Shown here one piece after another: positions 50,764 to 60,537 of a DNA stretch of 64,000 nt. The position numbers and the translations under genes are program-made. Within the stretch, counting starts at the first letter, position 1. Every line of letters begins with the position of its first letter. The notes beneath the pieces are model-generated. The model had not been told where the DNA came from and made no database searches. It saw nothing but the letters and a program-made list of their open reading frames with translations. Origin of the DNA: Neptunicoccus cionae (GTDB lineage Bacteria > Pseudomonadota > Alphaproteobacteria > Rhodobacterales > Rhodobacteraceae); contig NZ_PKOJ01000001.1 of assembly GCF_002860325.1 (NCBI RefSeq), positions 1,116,001 to 1,180,000 of the forward strand. The letters run 5' to 3'.

Positions 50764-51683
50764 TCTGCCTCCTTGCTCCGGTGCCAGGCGGGATGGACGA
50801 CGGGTTCTTTGGCTATCAGAGCATAGGTTCGGAATAATTTCCAGTAATTTGGAAAGACATACCCGTGGTTCAGTTGGTTCCAGCGCGCCTTGTCCTGCGC
50901 ATAAAGTGCAGGCAACTGATACCATGGTGCCGTCGGGTGTTTGTGGTGTACAAGATGCAGGTTGTTGTTCAGAAACAAAAAACTGAACGGAGATCTCTCT
51001 ACGATGATGGTGCGCCCTTCGGGCGTTTCATGCCATTGGTGCTCTGCAAAGGTGCGCAGGGAAATAAGCGCCGCACCGCCCCAGCAGGCTGTCACAAGAT
51101 ACAGCCACAACGGAATCTGAAAAACGAAGTGTAGGCAGAACAGGACGGGGATCAGTCCGAGCCCGTGTAAAACCCACGCTTTTGCCACGCCATTTTCTTT
51201 TTCCCGCAGCGCCTTGAGATCACCTGCGATCAGGGCAAAGGCAGACATAGGCGGCCCGAAGATCAATCGCCCGAGTAATGTGTTGGACCAGCCCAAGACG
51301 CGCTGCACCCATCGGGGCAAACCTGCGTAGTATCCTTGTGCGCGATAGTAGCTTTCGGGATCATCGAACGGATCGGTCAACCGCTCGTCCGCGTGATGGC
51401 GCAGGTGCATGGTGCGATACCGGCGGTAGGGCCAGATCAGTCCGGGGTTCACTGTCACCAGCAGTTCGTTCACAATGCGGCTTCGGGTCGGGTGGCCGTG
51501 CAGTGCCTCATGCACCACAGACGAATGCAGTGCATTAAGAATTGCGAGCAAAAACAGCGCAGTAGCCGGGTAAAGCGGGTAGACTGTTGCGCCGATAAAC
51601 AGCCATAGACCGTAGGTGAGCAGGATCAGGCAAAGCGTTTGCCATTCTATTCGGGCGTTATGTCGGGAAGATTTGGTGGGCAT
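50760..51683 (-). CDS. Membrane fatty acid desaturase
   Basis: A 307-residue membrane enzyme with histidine boxes HEALHGHP near 73, HLRHHADE near 102 and HLVHHKHP near 255, and hydrophobic helices at ~15-60 and ~180-225. EHQWHETPEGRTIIVERSPFS is another conserved block. It differs strongly in sequence from the desaturase at 9514. ATG 51683 follows AGAGG; the upstream frame crosses the divergent promoter. Coupled to the PhnD-like gene by a 4-bp overlap. Confidence 0.82.
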   Translation of the reverse strand: MPTKSSRHNARIEWQTLCLILLTYGLWLFIGATVYPLYPATALFLLAILNALHSSVVHEALHGHPTRSRIVNELLVTVNPGLIWPYRRYRTMHLRHHADERLTDPFDDPESYYRAQGYYAGLPRWVQRVLGWSNTLLGRLIFGPPMSAFALIAGDLKALREKENGVAKAWVLHGLGLIPVLFCLHFVFQIPLWLYLVTACWGGAALISLRTFAEHQWHETPEGRTIIVERSPFSFLFLNNNLHLVHHKHPTAPWYQLPALYAQDKARWNQLNHGYVFPNYWKLFRTYALIAKEPVVHPAWHRSKEAE

Positions 51684-51771
51684 CTGAAACCTCTTGTTTT
51701 TGCCCCATTTAAATCGGAGCCGAGGAAGCGGGCAACGCGAGAATGGTAACAAAGAAAGAGTTTTGTTGTAT

Positions 51772-51783
51772 TTTGTAAACAAA
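51772..51783. promoter_or_regulatory. Palindrome in the desaturase/XRE divergent promoter
   Basis: TTTGT-AA-ACAAA lies 17 bp upstream of the XRE regulator ATG (51800) in the 116-bp divergent gap. It is a plausible autoregulatory site, by position and symmetry only. Confidence 0.35.
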
Positions 51784-51799
51784 CCTGTTGAATGTAATC

Positions 51800-52633
51800 A
51801 TGGACCGCAGGGAAACATCAGACATATTCCGCGCACGGCTTGGCGAACTCCAGCGCCAGAGCGGATTGCGCCAGTCTGCCTTTGCAGCAGAGCTCGGGAT
51901 CGACCGGTCGGCGCTGTCGCAACTGCTCGGCGGGGCAGGGGCGCGGTTGCCCCGTGCGGACACGCTGGTCGCGCTGGCGCGCACTCATCAGGTTTCGGTG
52001 GACTGGCTTCTGGGGCTGTCCGAAGATCGCGGGGTCACATCTGAAACCCGTGACATGCTCGAGATCGCTGGCGGCGCCGATAGTCTCGACCGATCCCCTT
52101 TGGTGAAGTGGCACGAGGAGGCGCGGGGCACCAAAATCCGCTATGTTCCGGCGGGGCTGCCGGACTTGCTGCGTGATGGTCCGATTGCACAATACGAACA
52201 TCGCGCCACTGTGGTGCAGGAAGCCACGCAAGAGCTGCAGGACGGTTATCGCCGCGACTATGCCCGCTTGCCGGAAACTGACATGGAAGTCGCCATGCCG
52301 TTGCAAACCCTTCAAAGTTTTGCAGCAGGTCACGGCATCTGGTCGGGGTTGGCGCGAGACCAACGGCAAGGCCAGCTTGACCATATGGAACAATTACTGC
52401 GGGAACTTTATCCGGGTTTCCGTTTGTACCTGTTTGACGGTAGTGCGCGATTTTCCATGCCCTACACCATCTTCGGCTATCAGCGCGTGGCGATCTACGC
52501 CGGAGAAATCTACCTGCTGCTGAACGCCACCCACACCATCACCACGATGGTCGGGCATTTCGACAATCTCGTCCGCGCAGCCGAAGTTCACGCCCATGAA
52601 GTAGCTGATTTCGTATCCAATCTTGCGCGGTGA
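51800..52633 (+). CDS. XRE-family transcriptional regulator
   Basis: A 277-residue regulator. The Cro/CI-type HTH is near residues 10-65 (RQSAFAAELGIDRSALSQLL is the core; VSVDWLLGLSEDRG ends it). The ~200-residue C-terminal part (FRLYLFDGSARFSMPYTIFG, AGEIYLLLNATHTITTMVGH) is a possible ligand-sensing domain that I do not recognise by name. ATG 51800 chosen; a TTG at 51788 is in frame. Divergent from the desaturase, which it probably controls. Confidence 0.82.
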   Translation: MDRRETSDIFRARLGELQRQSGLRQSAFAAELGIDRSALSQLLGGAGARLPRADTLVALARTHQVSVDWLLGLSEDRGVTSETRDMLEIAGGADSLDRSPLVKWHEEARGTKIRYVPAGLPDLLRDGPIAQYEHRATVVQEATQELQDGYRRDYARLPETDMEVAMPLQTLQSFAAGHGIWSGLARDQRQGQLDHMEQLLRELYPGFRLYLFDGSARFSMPYTIFGYQRVAIYAGEIYLLLNATHTITTMVGHFDNLVRAAEVHAHEVADFVSNLAR

Positions 52634-52888
52634 TAGGTGTAAACATTCCTTTGGTGATCCACGGTTGCCTAAACGCCGCCCGCTCGAATTCGCCCGCCAA
52701 CTGGTTTGGTCTGGAAACAGTCAGGCGACTGCACTAAAGGCAAGGAATACCCCGATTCAAATTAATCTCGTTTCCGATTGGTAAATGTATGTTAATGCAC
52801 ACTTGTACCCTCGGGGGGAACGTAGAGTGCGTATCGTTAACTCGGGTTGTTCAATCCCCTTACAGTCAGCTTGCTGGCCGTCATCCAG

Positions 52889-53890
52889 TTACTCGGCGGC
52901 TTGGAGCCAGTTCTGCGGTTCGGGGTTCTGTCCGTTAAAATCGCTTTTGCCCAGCTGGTACTCTGTCAGATGCGGACTGGCGCCCTGTTCCGCCGGTTGC
53001 TGAGAGCGCAGGATGCGGTGATTGTCCAGCAACACGCCTTCCCCCGGTTGCAAGGTGATCTCAACTGCAAAATCCGGGCGTGCTGCCAGATCAAGGAATT
53101 GCCGGTAAGCGGTGTAAAAAGGAAGGAGTCTCGGGAACGGAACGTCCACCACCGGAGCGATGTGGCGACTGTCATAGCGGATGGAACGGAGCTGCCCGTC
53201 CGGTGCGATCCGCAACAGCGGGCCCGATGCACCGTGTGTTTGCTCTTGCTCTCCGCGATAGCGCAGCGGATATTTGGTTAACAGATTGAACCCTGAAAGG
53301 GATTTGTCCCGCTGCATTTCGGCCAGACGGAATCCATCCACAAGCCGGAGGGTTGCCGGTTTTGTCGCGGTTTCAGGCAGGTGAACCACACTGTAGCGCG
53401 GCGGGCTGGCGAGATAGGGTTGCGCGGTATAAGGCACAGTTCCAGGCGCGGCCGAAGGCAGATCATCGGTTGAGCCGTTCCAGCCGTCTTGCACAAAAGC
53501 TACGCCCAAATGCTTCAGGCGGATTGCTCTTTCCCTGTCGGACAGTTGCGCATGGCGATGCAAATCGGTGGATGATTTATCCCATGTGAAAACCTCTTCC
53601 GGCAGGTGGAATCCGGTTCCCTGATCGGCATCGTAAGCATAACGCTTTAACCAGAGAACAGAATAGGTTGCGGAATGACCGTCCGGTGCAAAGTCAATTC
53701 TTACTTCTCCGTCCAGCGCTCTGGCTGACTGGATGCGCACATCAACCGGAACATCGCAAAGGCTTTGCTGGCTCGCAGAGTCCGGAATATGGTCACGAAG
53801 CCACACTGCGTGAAAACGATGCTGCGCCCCATCCGGAAAGCGGAGCGTCAGGTGATCCCCTGTTGCCGATACTGTTACAATGCCGTCCAT
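52889..53890 (-). CDS. GBBH/TauD-like protein lacking the iron-binding triad
   Basis: A 333-residue protein related to gamma-butyrobetaine hydroxylase. The N-terminal DUF971-like part shows HAVWLRDHIPDSASQQSL, SVLWLKRYAYD and the linker to the TauD-like part. In active enzymes the first ligands are in HTDxPY; here the stretch reads GTVPYTAQPYLASPPRY, so His and Asp are Tyr and Ala. The distal His (usual pattern DNRRVLHGR) is replaced in LLDNHRILRSQQ. The segment before it is also shortened. LRLVDGFRLAEMQ and the C-terminal HLTEYQL remain. ATG 53890 follows GGAG. Probably not a 2-oxoglutarate dioxygenase any more. Confidence 0.75.
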   Translation of the reverse strand: MDGIVTVSATGDHLTLRFPDGAQHRFHAVWLRDHIPDSASQQSLCDVPVDVRIQSARALDGEVRIDFAPDGHSATYSVLWLKRYAYDADQGTGFHLPEEVFTWDKSSTDLHRHAQLSDRERAIRLKHLGVAFVQDGWNGSTDDLPSAAPGTVPYTAQPYLASPPRYSVVHLPETATKPATLRLVDGFRLAEMQRDKSLSGFNLLTKYPLRYRGEQEQTHGASGPLLRIAPDGQLRSIRYDSRHIAPVVDVPFPRLLPFYTAYRQFLDLAARPDFAVEITLQPGEGVLLDNHRILRSQQPAEQGASPHLTEYQLGKSDFNGQNPEPQNWLQAAE

Positions 53891-54130
53891 CTCCGGCCTC
53901 CTCTTGAAACTGAGACTTTCACAAATCCTGCCTCGTTCGATCTGTGGCGACTTCGGCCGCCTTGCGATCAAAACTGCCCCCCTTGTAGCGCAGTTACATC
54001 GCAGGAGTGTGACAGACAGGCTGCATTTCAATGGCAAATTGCAGAGTCCTACCGTACTCGCGCCCCTGTCGGGGTTGACCGGCACGTCCGCTTTACGCTC
54101 TATGTCGGAAAAACGGACAGGACAGACAAG

Positions 54131-54319
54131 ATGATCAATTTGACGCTGGAAAACGGCAAAACAATCATGGTCGGTGTGACCAGCCTGCAGGCGGCAATCA
54201 CAGGCGCGACGGGTACCGGAGCACTGATCGTTCTGGGTGGAGGGATTACTTACGATGTACGTGAAAGCCCTGCGGAAATCGCTGCGCTGCTGGACGAGTA
54301 CAAGGCAAAGAACAAGTAA
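54131..54319 (+). CDS. Small FlbD-like protein
   Basis: A 62-residue protein. MINLTLENGKTIMVGVTSLQ, then GALIVLGGGITYDVRESPAE followed by IAALLDEYKAKNK, follows the beta-sandwich-plus-helix pattern of FlbD (MIxLTRLNG..., ...VxESxxE). It lacks the basic residues usual in FlbD, and no flagellar gene is near. Divergent from the GBBH-like gene by 240 bp. The longer frame from 53765 has no conserved sequence. Function unknown. Confidence 0.55.
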   Translation: MINLTLENGKTIMVGVTSLQAAITGATGTGALIVLGGGITYDVRESPAEIAALLDEYKAKNK

Positions 54320-54381
54320 TCGCTCCCCTGTCGAGCCGGTTGAAAACGGGAAAGCGCCGCAGGATTGCAAGGGTTTCGAGG

Positions 54382-54430
54382 TGCCGGAGGGTCCGATGCC
54401 TCCGGCGGGGATATTTCGCCAAAAAGAGCA
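54382..54430 (+). repeat. GCCTCCGGCGGGGATATTT-type intergenic repeat
   Basis: A hairpin (GCCGGAGG 54383-54390 with CCTCCGGC 54399-54406) runs into GGGGATATTTCGCC and AAAAAGAGCAG. It ends at the stop of the convergent dehydrogenase gene; similar segments at 45137, 57664, 62380 and 62439. Confidence 0.55.
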
Positions 54431-54431
54431 G

Positions 54432-56843
54432 TCAGGAGCGTGGCAGGGTGTTTTCGGGATCGTAAAGGCAGGCGGAAACGATAGTTGCGCCGACCGGTTT
54501 GCCAATCACCTCCACTTCCAGCGCGCCGGTAAGATCCGGTTTAATAAACGCCATCGCGATGTTCTTGCCGGTCCGGTGCCCCCAATCCGCTGAGGTCACG
54601 GTACCGACGACCTTGCCACCCTGCATCACACTATCGCCGGGTTGCGCAGGGGCATCGGTGCAATCCAGCGTCAGGGTAACGAATTTCCGGCGCGGGCCGG
54701 TTGCTGTACGTGCCTCTACCGCAGCTTTTCCGATGAAGTCTTCTTTCTTCAGATTTACGAAGCGTTCCAGTGCAGATTCAATCGGGTCGAACTCGGTGAT
54801 CAGGTCGGCTTTCCAGTGGCGATACCCTTTCTCCATCCGCATACTGTCCACCGCTCGGGCGCCAAACAGGGTAAGCCCGTGTTGTTCACCCGCTTTGCGC
54901 AGCGCAAGATAGGCGGCGTAAAGCTGGGCGTTCGGAACGTGAATTTCATAGGCCAGTTCGCCGGAAAAGCTGACAGACATCACCACTGCGGGGGCAAAAC
55001 CGATAAAAGCGCTGCGCACTGACAGCCATGGGAAGGCTTCGGCTGACCAGTCGCCGCGGGACACATCGCCAAGCACATCCCGTGCTTTGGGACCTGCAAG
55101 AACGAGTATAGTGTGCTCGTTGGTCAGGCTGCGGATCTGAACATCTTCTCCCTCGGCAATGTTCTGGGTCAGCCAGTCCATATCGTGATATTCGGAGGCG
55201 GCGGCAGAGCCGTACCAAACCCGTTCGTCCGGCAGGTTTGCAATGGTTGCCTCGCCCTTCACATTGCCTTGATGGTCAAGCAGATAGCCGAGCCCGACGC
55301 GCCCAGCCTTCGCAGTGATCCTGCCGCAGAACATCCGGTCCAGAAACGCCCGCAAATCATTGCCCGAAAGCTCGAACCGGTTGAATCCGTTGACTTCCGT
55401 CAGGCCAACGCTGGTTTGTACGGCTTTGACTTCGGCGGCGACTACATCAAAAGTTTCATTGAAATGATAGCCGTGGGTCTCTTTGAAATCCGGTGTTGGC
55501 TTTACATAGTCCATCCGCTCCCATCCGTTCACCACTGTAAACTCCGCGCCTTCGCTGGCGAGGATCGGGGTCAGCGGCGTAGTCTTTGCAGGACGGCCGG
55601 CGGGGCGGTGTTCATGGGGGAAATGGAAGCGGAACTCGTTCTGGTAATCCTCAATTGCTTTCAATGCAGTCAGTTCCACATTTGCATGGCCGGTAAAGCG
55701 GCGCGGGTCGATGCACCATGTGTCATAGCAGGCCGCACCATGCACGATCTGCTGGGCGAGCAGCCAGCCGTGGCCGCCGCCCTCGCCAATACCGGCCCGC
55801 AGGCCGATAATGCAAAATGCGTTGCGCTTGTCCGGGATCGGCCCCACTAGCGGCGCACCGTCGATCGTATAGGTGATCGGCCCGTTCACGACCGTGTGGA
55901 TTCCGGTTTCCATCAGCGCTGGCATCCGAGCAAATGCGCCTTCCAGCACATCTGTCACGCGGTCCAGATCATCCGGACACAGCGCATTGACGAATTTCGG
56001 GTCGATCCCCTCCATACCCCATGTCTTGCAGTCCTGTTCGTAAAAGCCGACCAGCAGCCCGTTCTTTTCCTGACGGCAGTAGTAATCGCTGATCGGACAG
56101 CGCAGCAGCGGCATCCTGTGGCCGGCCTCTTTGATCGCGGGGATTTCCTCGGTCAGGAAATACTGGTGCTCCATCGAGGTCACGGGATGCTGCACCCCCA
56201 TCATGGACGCCACTTCGTTCACGCGATACCCGCAGGCGTTCACCACGATTTCGCAATCGATATCGCCTTTCTCGGTGTGCACGGTCCAACTGTGATCCTT
56301 GTGCTGGGTCAACCCTGTCACCGGCGTGTTGCGATAGACCTCGGCACCGGCCTTGCGCGCCCGTCGCGCCAGCGCCTGACAGAGTTGTGCCGGATCAATG
56401 TCCCCGTCCATCGGATCCCACAGCCCGCCGAGCAGGTTGTCAGTGGAAATCAGCGGATGACGGCGGGCGCACTCTTCTGCGTCGATGATCTCGAAGTCCA
56501 CGCCCATGCCTTTGGCAACACTCCGGAAATGGGCGTAGCCGTCCATCTGCGCCTGAGTATTGGCAAGGCGGATACCACCATCCCCGTGATGGTAGTTGAT
56601 TGGATAATCCGGATCATTGGCCAATTCCTGATACAGCGCGATGGAGTGGCTTTTCAGCCCGATCATGGTCTGGTTCATGCCAAAGTTCGTCACTTGCGCC
56701 GCCGAATGCCATGTGGTGCCGGATGTCAGTTCATCCCGCTCTACCAGAACGACATCGCTCCAGCCTTCTTGGGTCAGGTGATAAAGAGTCGAACAACCGG
56801 CAATGCCGCCGCCGATTACAACAACGCGGGTGGTGGATTTCAT
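54432..56843 (-). CDS. Sarcosine/dimethylglycine dehydrogenase-like flavoprotein fused to a GcvT domain
   Basis: An 803-residue two-domain enzyme. The N-terminal half is a DAO-type flavoprotein: RVVVIGGGIAGCSTLYHL, TSGTTWHSAAQVTNFG (the His corresponds to the covalent FAD site of this family) and GIGEGGGHGWLLAQQIVHG. Residues ~430-800 are a folate-binding GcvT domain: VGLTEVNGFNRFELSGND, SFSGELAYEIHVPNAQLY and DSMRMEKGYRHWKADL. It would oxidise an N-methylated glycine-like compound and pass the methylene group to tetrahydrofolate. ATG 56843 follows GAAGAGG. The substrate cannot be fixed from sequence. Confidence 0.85.
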   Translation of the reverse strand: MKSTTRVVVIGGGIAGCSTLYHLTQEGWSDVVLVERDELTSGTTWHSAAQVTNFGMNQTMIGLKSHSIALYQELANDPDYPINYHHGDGGIRLANTQAQMDGYAHFRSVAKGMGVDFEIIDAEECARRHPLISTDNLLGGLWDPMDGDIDPAQLCQALARRARKAGAEVYRNTPVTGLTQHKDHSWTVHTEKGDIDCEIVVNACGYRVNEVASMMGVQHPVTSMEHQYFLTEEIPAIKEAGHRMPLLRCPISDYYCRQEKNGLLVGFYEQDCKTWGMEGIDPKFVNALCPDDLDRVTDVLEGAFARMPALMETGIHTVVNGPITYTIDGAPLVGPIPDKRNAFCIIGLRAGIGEGGGHGWLLAQQIVHGAACYDTWCIDPRRFTGHANVELTALKAIEDYQNEFRFHFPHEHRPAGRPAKTTPLTPILASEGAEFTVVNGWERMDYVKPTPDFKETHGYHFNETFDVVAAEVKAVQTSVGLTEVNGFNRFELSGNDLRAFLDRMFCGRITAKAGRVGLGYLLDHQGNVKGEATIANLPDERVWYGSAAASEYHDMDWLTQNIAEGEDVQIRSLTNEHTILVLAGPKARDVLGDVSRGDWSAEAFPWLSVRSAFIGFAPAVVMSVSFSGELAYEIHVPNAQLYAAYLALRKAGEQHGLTLFGARAVDSMRMEKGYRHWKADLITEFDPIESALERFVNLKKEDFIGKAAVEARTATGPRRKFVTLTLDCTDAPAQPGDSVMQGGKVVGTVTSADWGHRTGKNIAMAFIKPDLTGALEVEVIGKPVGATIVSACLYDPENTLPRS

Positions 56844-57001
56844 GGGAACCTCTTCCGTCTCAACTTTTTTGTAGATAGGCCAAAGCGTGTCGTCTGCGTC
56901 AACGTCCACTGACAGTTTTCGATTTTCCGATGGATGCGGTTTTTGTTTGTGAAACTTTGCGCAGAATGGGAAAAGGGGGCAAATCGCGAAAGGCAGCTGT
57001 C

Positions 57002-57631
57002 ATGAACCACCTCACCATTGTCGACCACCCCCTTGTTCAACACAAACTTTCGGTGATGCGCCGCGCGTCTACGCCTTCCAACCAGTTCCGGCAATTGTTG
57101 CGTGAAATCAGCCACTTGCTGGCCTATGAGGTAACACGTGACCTGCCTATGACATCCGAGCGTATCGAGACGCCGGTTTGTGCGATGGACGCGCCGATGC
57201 TGGACGGCAAGAAGCTAGCTCTGGTTTCGATTCTGCGCGCGGGCAACGGTCTGCTGGACGGGGTTCTGGAACTGATCCCTTCGGCCCGCGTCGGCTTTGT
57301 CGGGCTTTACCGCGATGAAGAAACACTGGAGCCGGTTCAGTACTATTTTAAAGTACCAGAAGGTATGGACGAGCGTATGGTTATCGCCGTGGACCCGATG
57401 CTCGCCACTGGCAATTCCTCTGCGGCAGCGATTGACCTGTTGAAAGAATCCGGCGCGAAAAACATCAAATTTCTCTGCCTTCTGGCGGCACCTGAAGGTG
57501 TTGCCCGGATGAAAGAAGCCCACCCCGACGTGCAAATTGTGACTGCTTCGCTGGACGAGCGGCTGGACGAGAAGGGCTACATCGTTCCGGGCCTCGGCGA
57601 CGCCGGAGACCGGATGTTCGGCACAAAGTAA
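57002..57631 (+). CDS. upp: Uracil phosphoribosyltransferase
   Basis: A 209-residue salvage enzyme making UMP from uracil and [59 protein letters not shown], the PRPP loop [17 protein letters not shown] and [17 protein letters not shown] all match. ATG 57002 follows AAAGG. It is divergent from the dehydrogenase gene and ends before a strong bidirectional terminator. Confidence 0.95.
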   Translation: MNHLTIVDHPLVQHKLSVMRRASTPSNQFRQLLREISHLLAYEVTRDLPMTSERIETPVCAMDAPMLDGKKLALVSILRAGNGLLDGVLELIPSARVGFVGLYRDEETLEPVQYYFKVPEGMDERMVIAVDPMLATGNSSAAAIDLLKESGAKNIKFLCLLAAPEGVARMKEAHPDVQIVTASLDERLDEKGYIVPGLGDAGDRMFGTK

Positions 57632-57663
57632 AAGGCCGGGGGGAATACCCCCCCCCCCTCAAT

Positions 57664-57695
57664 GTTCCCGAAATACTCCTGCCGGAGGCACCTTC
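57664..57695 (-). repeat. Inverted copy of the ATATTT-type intergenic repeat
   Basis: Read on the minus strand: GGTGCCTCCGGCAGGAGTAT followed by TTCGGGAAC. Same plan as the copy at 54382, in opposite orientation, between upp and the terminator. Confidence 0.5.
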
Positions 57696-57704
57696 CATAA
57701 AAAA

Positions 57705-57735
57705 AGCCCCGCAATAGTGTGCGGGGCTTTTTCTT
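57705..57735. terminator. Bidirectional terminator between upp and mdh
   Basis: AGCCCCGC (57705-57712), loop AATAGTGT, GCGGGGCT (57721-57728), T-run on the plus strand and A-run before it (T-run on minus). Serves both convergent genes. Confidence 0.92.
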
Positions 57736-57750
57736 TAGTGTTCGCAGAAC

Positions 57751-58716
<966 letters not shown>

Positions 58717-58942
58717 TCAAACTCCCGTGTGATGTGAAACTCGACCGTGTGCTACCGCCAATGGGGGGGCAGAGCAAGGCACATTTGGGCTGCTTCGACG
58801 GGGTTATCCTTAACGTAGATGGGTAAGGTGTTGATCTACAAGGGACATTCTGTAAATGCAGGGCTAGGGTGCTTGCGGCTGTTGGGGGAGTGTCCTGCAT
58901 GCCGTTGTATACATTTGATTCGAAATTAGGCAATTCCAGCCG

Positions 58943-58977
58943 GCAGAGCCGTCCGGCGCCGGCCGGAGTGGCTCTGC
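58943..58977 (-). terminator. Large hairpin after the small secreted-protein gene
   Basis: GCAGAGCC (58943-58950) pairs with GGCTCTGC (58970-58977); inside, TCCGG pairs with CCGGA. It lies 12 bp beyond the stop of the minus-strand gene at 58990. Only a weak T content follows, so termination is probable but unproven. Confidence 0.55.
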
Positions 58978-58989
58978 GTCATGCACCTG

Positions 58990-59301
58990 TCAGGCTTTTT
59001 CGCCATCAGGGGCAGCGTCACTTATTGCTTCATAGGATTCGCCGGCTGCGACCAGACAGGTCATGCCGTTTGGCAGGGTGATTATGATCGTCCAGCTGCC
59101 GCTTCGCTCACTGGCAAAGACCTCTACGATGCCGCTGTTGGAAGCCAGCCCGACCGAGCGGCGCGTTTCACCATATTTGGTTTCAAGCCGTTCCACCACC
59201 TGCGGGCGTTGTGCGCAACTGGCCGGTTGGGAATGAGCTGCGCTATGGGCCAGAATGACACCGAGGAACCCCAGCGACAGTGCGAAAAGGATCTTTTGCA
59301 T
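58990..59301 (-). CDS. Small secreted protein of unknown function
   Basis: A 103-residue protein with a signal peptide (MQKILFALSLGFLGVILAHS, cleavage near AHS-QPA). The mature part has two cysteines (SCAQRP and MTCLVA) that could form a disulphide. SGSWTIIITLPNGMTCLVAA is a conserved-looking strand pair ending AAGESYE. ATG 59301 follows GGAGAACA. It stands alone between mdh and the mcl2-like gene. No function assigned. Confidence 0.7.
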   Translation of the reverse strand: MQKILFALSLGFLGVILAHSAAHSQPASCAQRPQVVERLETKYGETRRSVGLASNSGIVEVFASERSGSWTIIITLPNGMTCLVAAGESYEAISDAAPDGEKA

Positions 59302-59652
59302 ATGTGTTCTCCGTTCTTTCAACGGGGTGGCGAAACCGGCCTTGTTCTTGTTGATCCACGCCGACGACCCGAAAATGGTCAGATGTGATCACAGGGCTGC
59401 TTCCGGTCCGTTATCCGGCGGCCAACCGGCCAGCCCGTACCCCTGTGAAGATGTGCAAACAGTCTGCCAGCCAAAGAGAGAATTAATGGTTAACGTGCCG
59501 GTCTTTCGATAATGCTAAAGGTGGGCGCGAAAGAATGCTGCGTAACAATGGCGCATTCGGGTATTATTATTGCGCAAGCCGTTGCGCCAGACGGTCAACT
59601 GTGCTTGATCCTGATGCGGAAAACGACGCAACATCTGACCGGAGCTGCCCAA
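59302..59652. other. 351-bp divergent intergenic region
   Basis: Lies between the small secreted protein and the mcl2-like gene. The only marked sequence is TGTGATCACA at 59384-59393, also found before sdhC. The frame upstream of 59653 (from 59512) is open but shows no conserved protein. Confidence 0.5.
59384..59393. promoter_or_regulatory. TGTGATCACA palindrome upstream of the mcl2-like gene
   Basis: A perfect 10-bp palindrome in the divergent region. Its 9-base core TGTGATCAC occurs twice more before sdhC (62502-62510 and 62522-62530). Regulator unknown. Confidence 0.4.
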
Positions 59653-60525
59653 ATGGATCCATTAAACCGCCCGTACCGTTCTGTTCTTTATATTCCGGGC
59701 TCCAAAACCCGTGCCCTTGAGAAAGCCCAGACCCTGCCAACAGACGGCATTATCTTTGATCTCGAAGATGCAGTCGCGCCAGAAGCCAAGGCCGAAGCGC
59801 GGGGCCATGTGGCGGACGCCCTGCGGGATCTGGATTACGGTAACCGCGCCTTGTTGGTGCGTATCAACGGGTTTGAAACCGAATGGGCGATGGATGATCT
59901 GGATGCGGTCCTGCCTGCCGGTCCCGAAGCGATCCTGCTGCCCAAAGTCTACAGCGCGGCTGACATCGAGAAACTGGCGAAAATTCTGGACGGGGCAGAG
60001 AACTGCGCCCACACAAAGATCTGGGCGATGATGGAAACACCCCTGTCCATGCTGAACGCGCGCGAAATTGCCGCCGCGCCGCGTATGGCGGGAATGGTGC
60101 TTGGGTCCAACGATCTGATAAAGGATCTGGGCGCGCAGACCGATCCGGCGCGCACGGCGCTTGCGGCATCTATCGGTCTGTGTTTGCTGGCCGCGCGGGC
60201 CTACGGGCTGATCTGTATAGATGGAGTCTATAACGCCTTCCGCGATGTTGAAGGCTTGCAGGTCGAGCTCGACCACGGTCGCTTGATGGGGTTTGACGGA
60301 AAATCGCTCCTGCACCCGGACCAGCTTGCCCCTACAAACACGGCCTACCGTCCCTCCGAAGCAGAGATCGAACTGGCGAAACGCCAGATGGCGGCCTTCA
60401 AGGAAGCGGAAGAAAGCGGAAAAGGCATTGCGGTGCTGGACGGCAAGATAGTAGAGAATCTGCATATCGTAACCGCACGCGCGCTGTTGGCCAAAGCGGA
60501 TGCCATCGCAGCCAGTGAAACCTGA
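59653..60525 (+). CDS. HpcH/HpaI (CitE-like) family protein, likely (3S)-malyl-CoA thioesterase
   Basis: A 290-residue TIM-barrel enzyme of the citrate-lyase-beta family. NRPYRSVLYIPGSKTRALEK, DGIIFDLEDAVAPEAKAEA with the metal-binding Glu-Asp, LLVRINGFETEW and KIWAMMETPLSMLNAREIA are visible. Its position between mdh and mch/sdh matches Mcl2 of Rhodobacter sphaeroides, which hydrolyses (3S)-malyl-CoA to malate in the ethylmalonyl-CoA pathway. A malyl-CoA lyase or citramalyl-CoA lyase role is the alternative. ATG 59653 follows GGAG. Confidence 0.78.
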   Translation: MDPLNRPYRSVLYIPGSKTRALEKAQTLPTDGIIFDLEDAVAPEAKAEARGHVADALRDLDYGNRALLVRINGFETEWAMDDLDAVLPAGPEAILLPKVYSAADIEKLAKILDGAENCAHTKIWAMMETPLSMLNAREIAAAPRMAGMVLGSNDLIKDLGAQTDPARTALAASIGLCLLAARAYGLICIDGVYNAFRDVEGLQVELDHGRLMGFDGKSLLHPDQLAPTNTAYRPSEAEIELAKRQMAAFKEAEESGKGIAVLDGKIVENLHIVTARALLAKADAIAASET

Positions 60526-60537
60526 GGGACACCCGCA

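Noticed and set aside
54432-56843. DMSP demethylase (DmdA)
   Set aside because: It shares the GcvT domain, but DmdA is a stand-alone protein of about 370 residues; this one has an N-terminal flavoprotein domain and fits the sarcosine/dimethylglycine dehydrogenase type.
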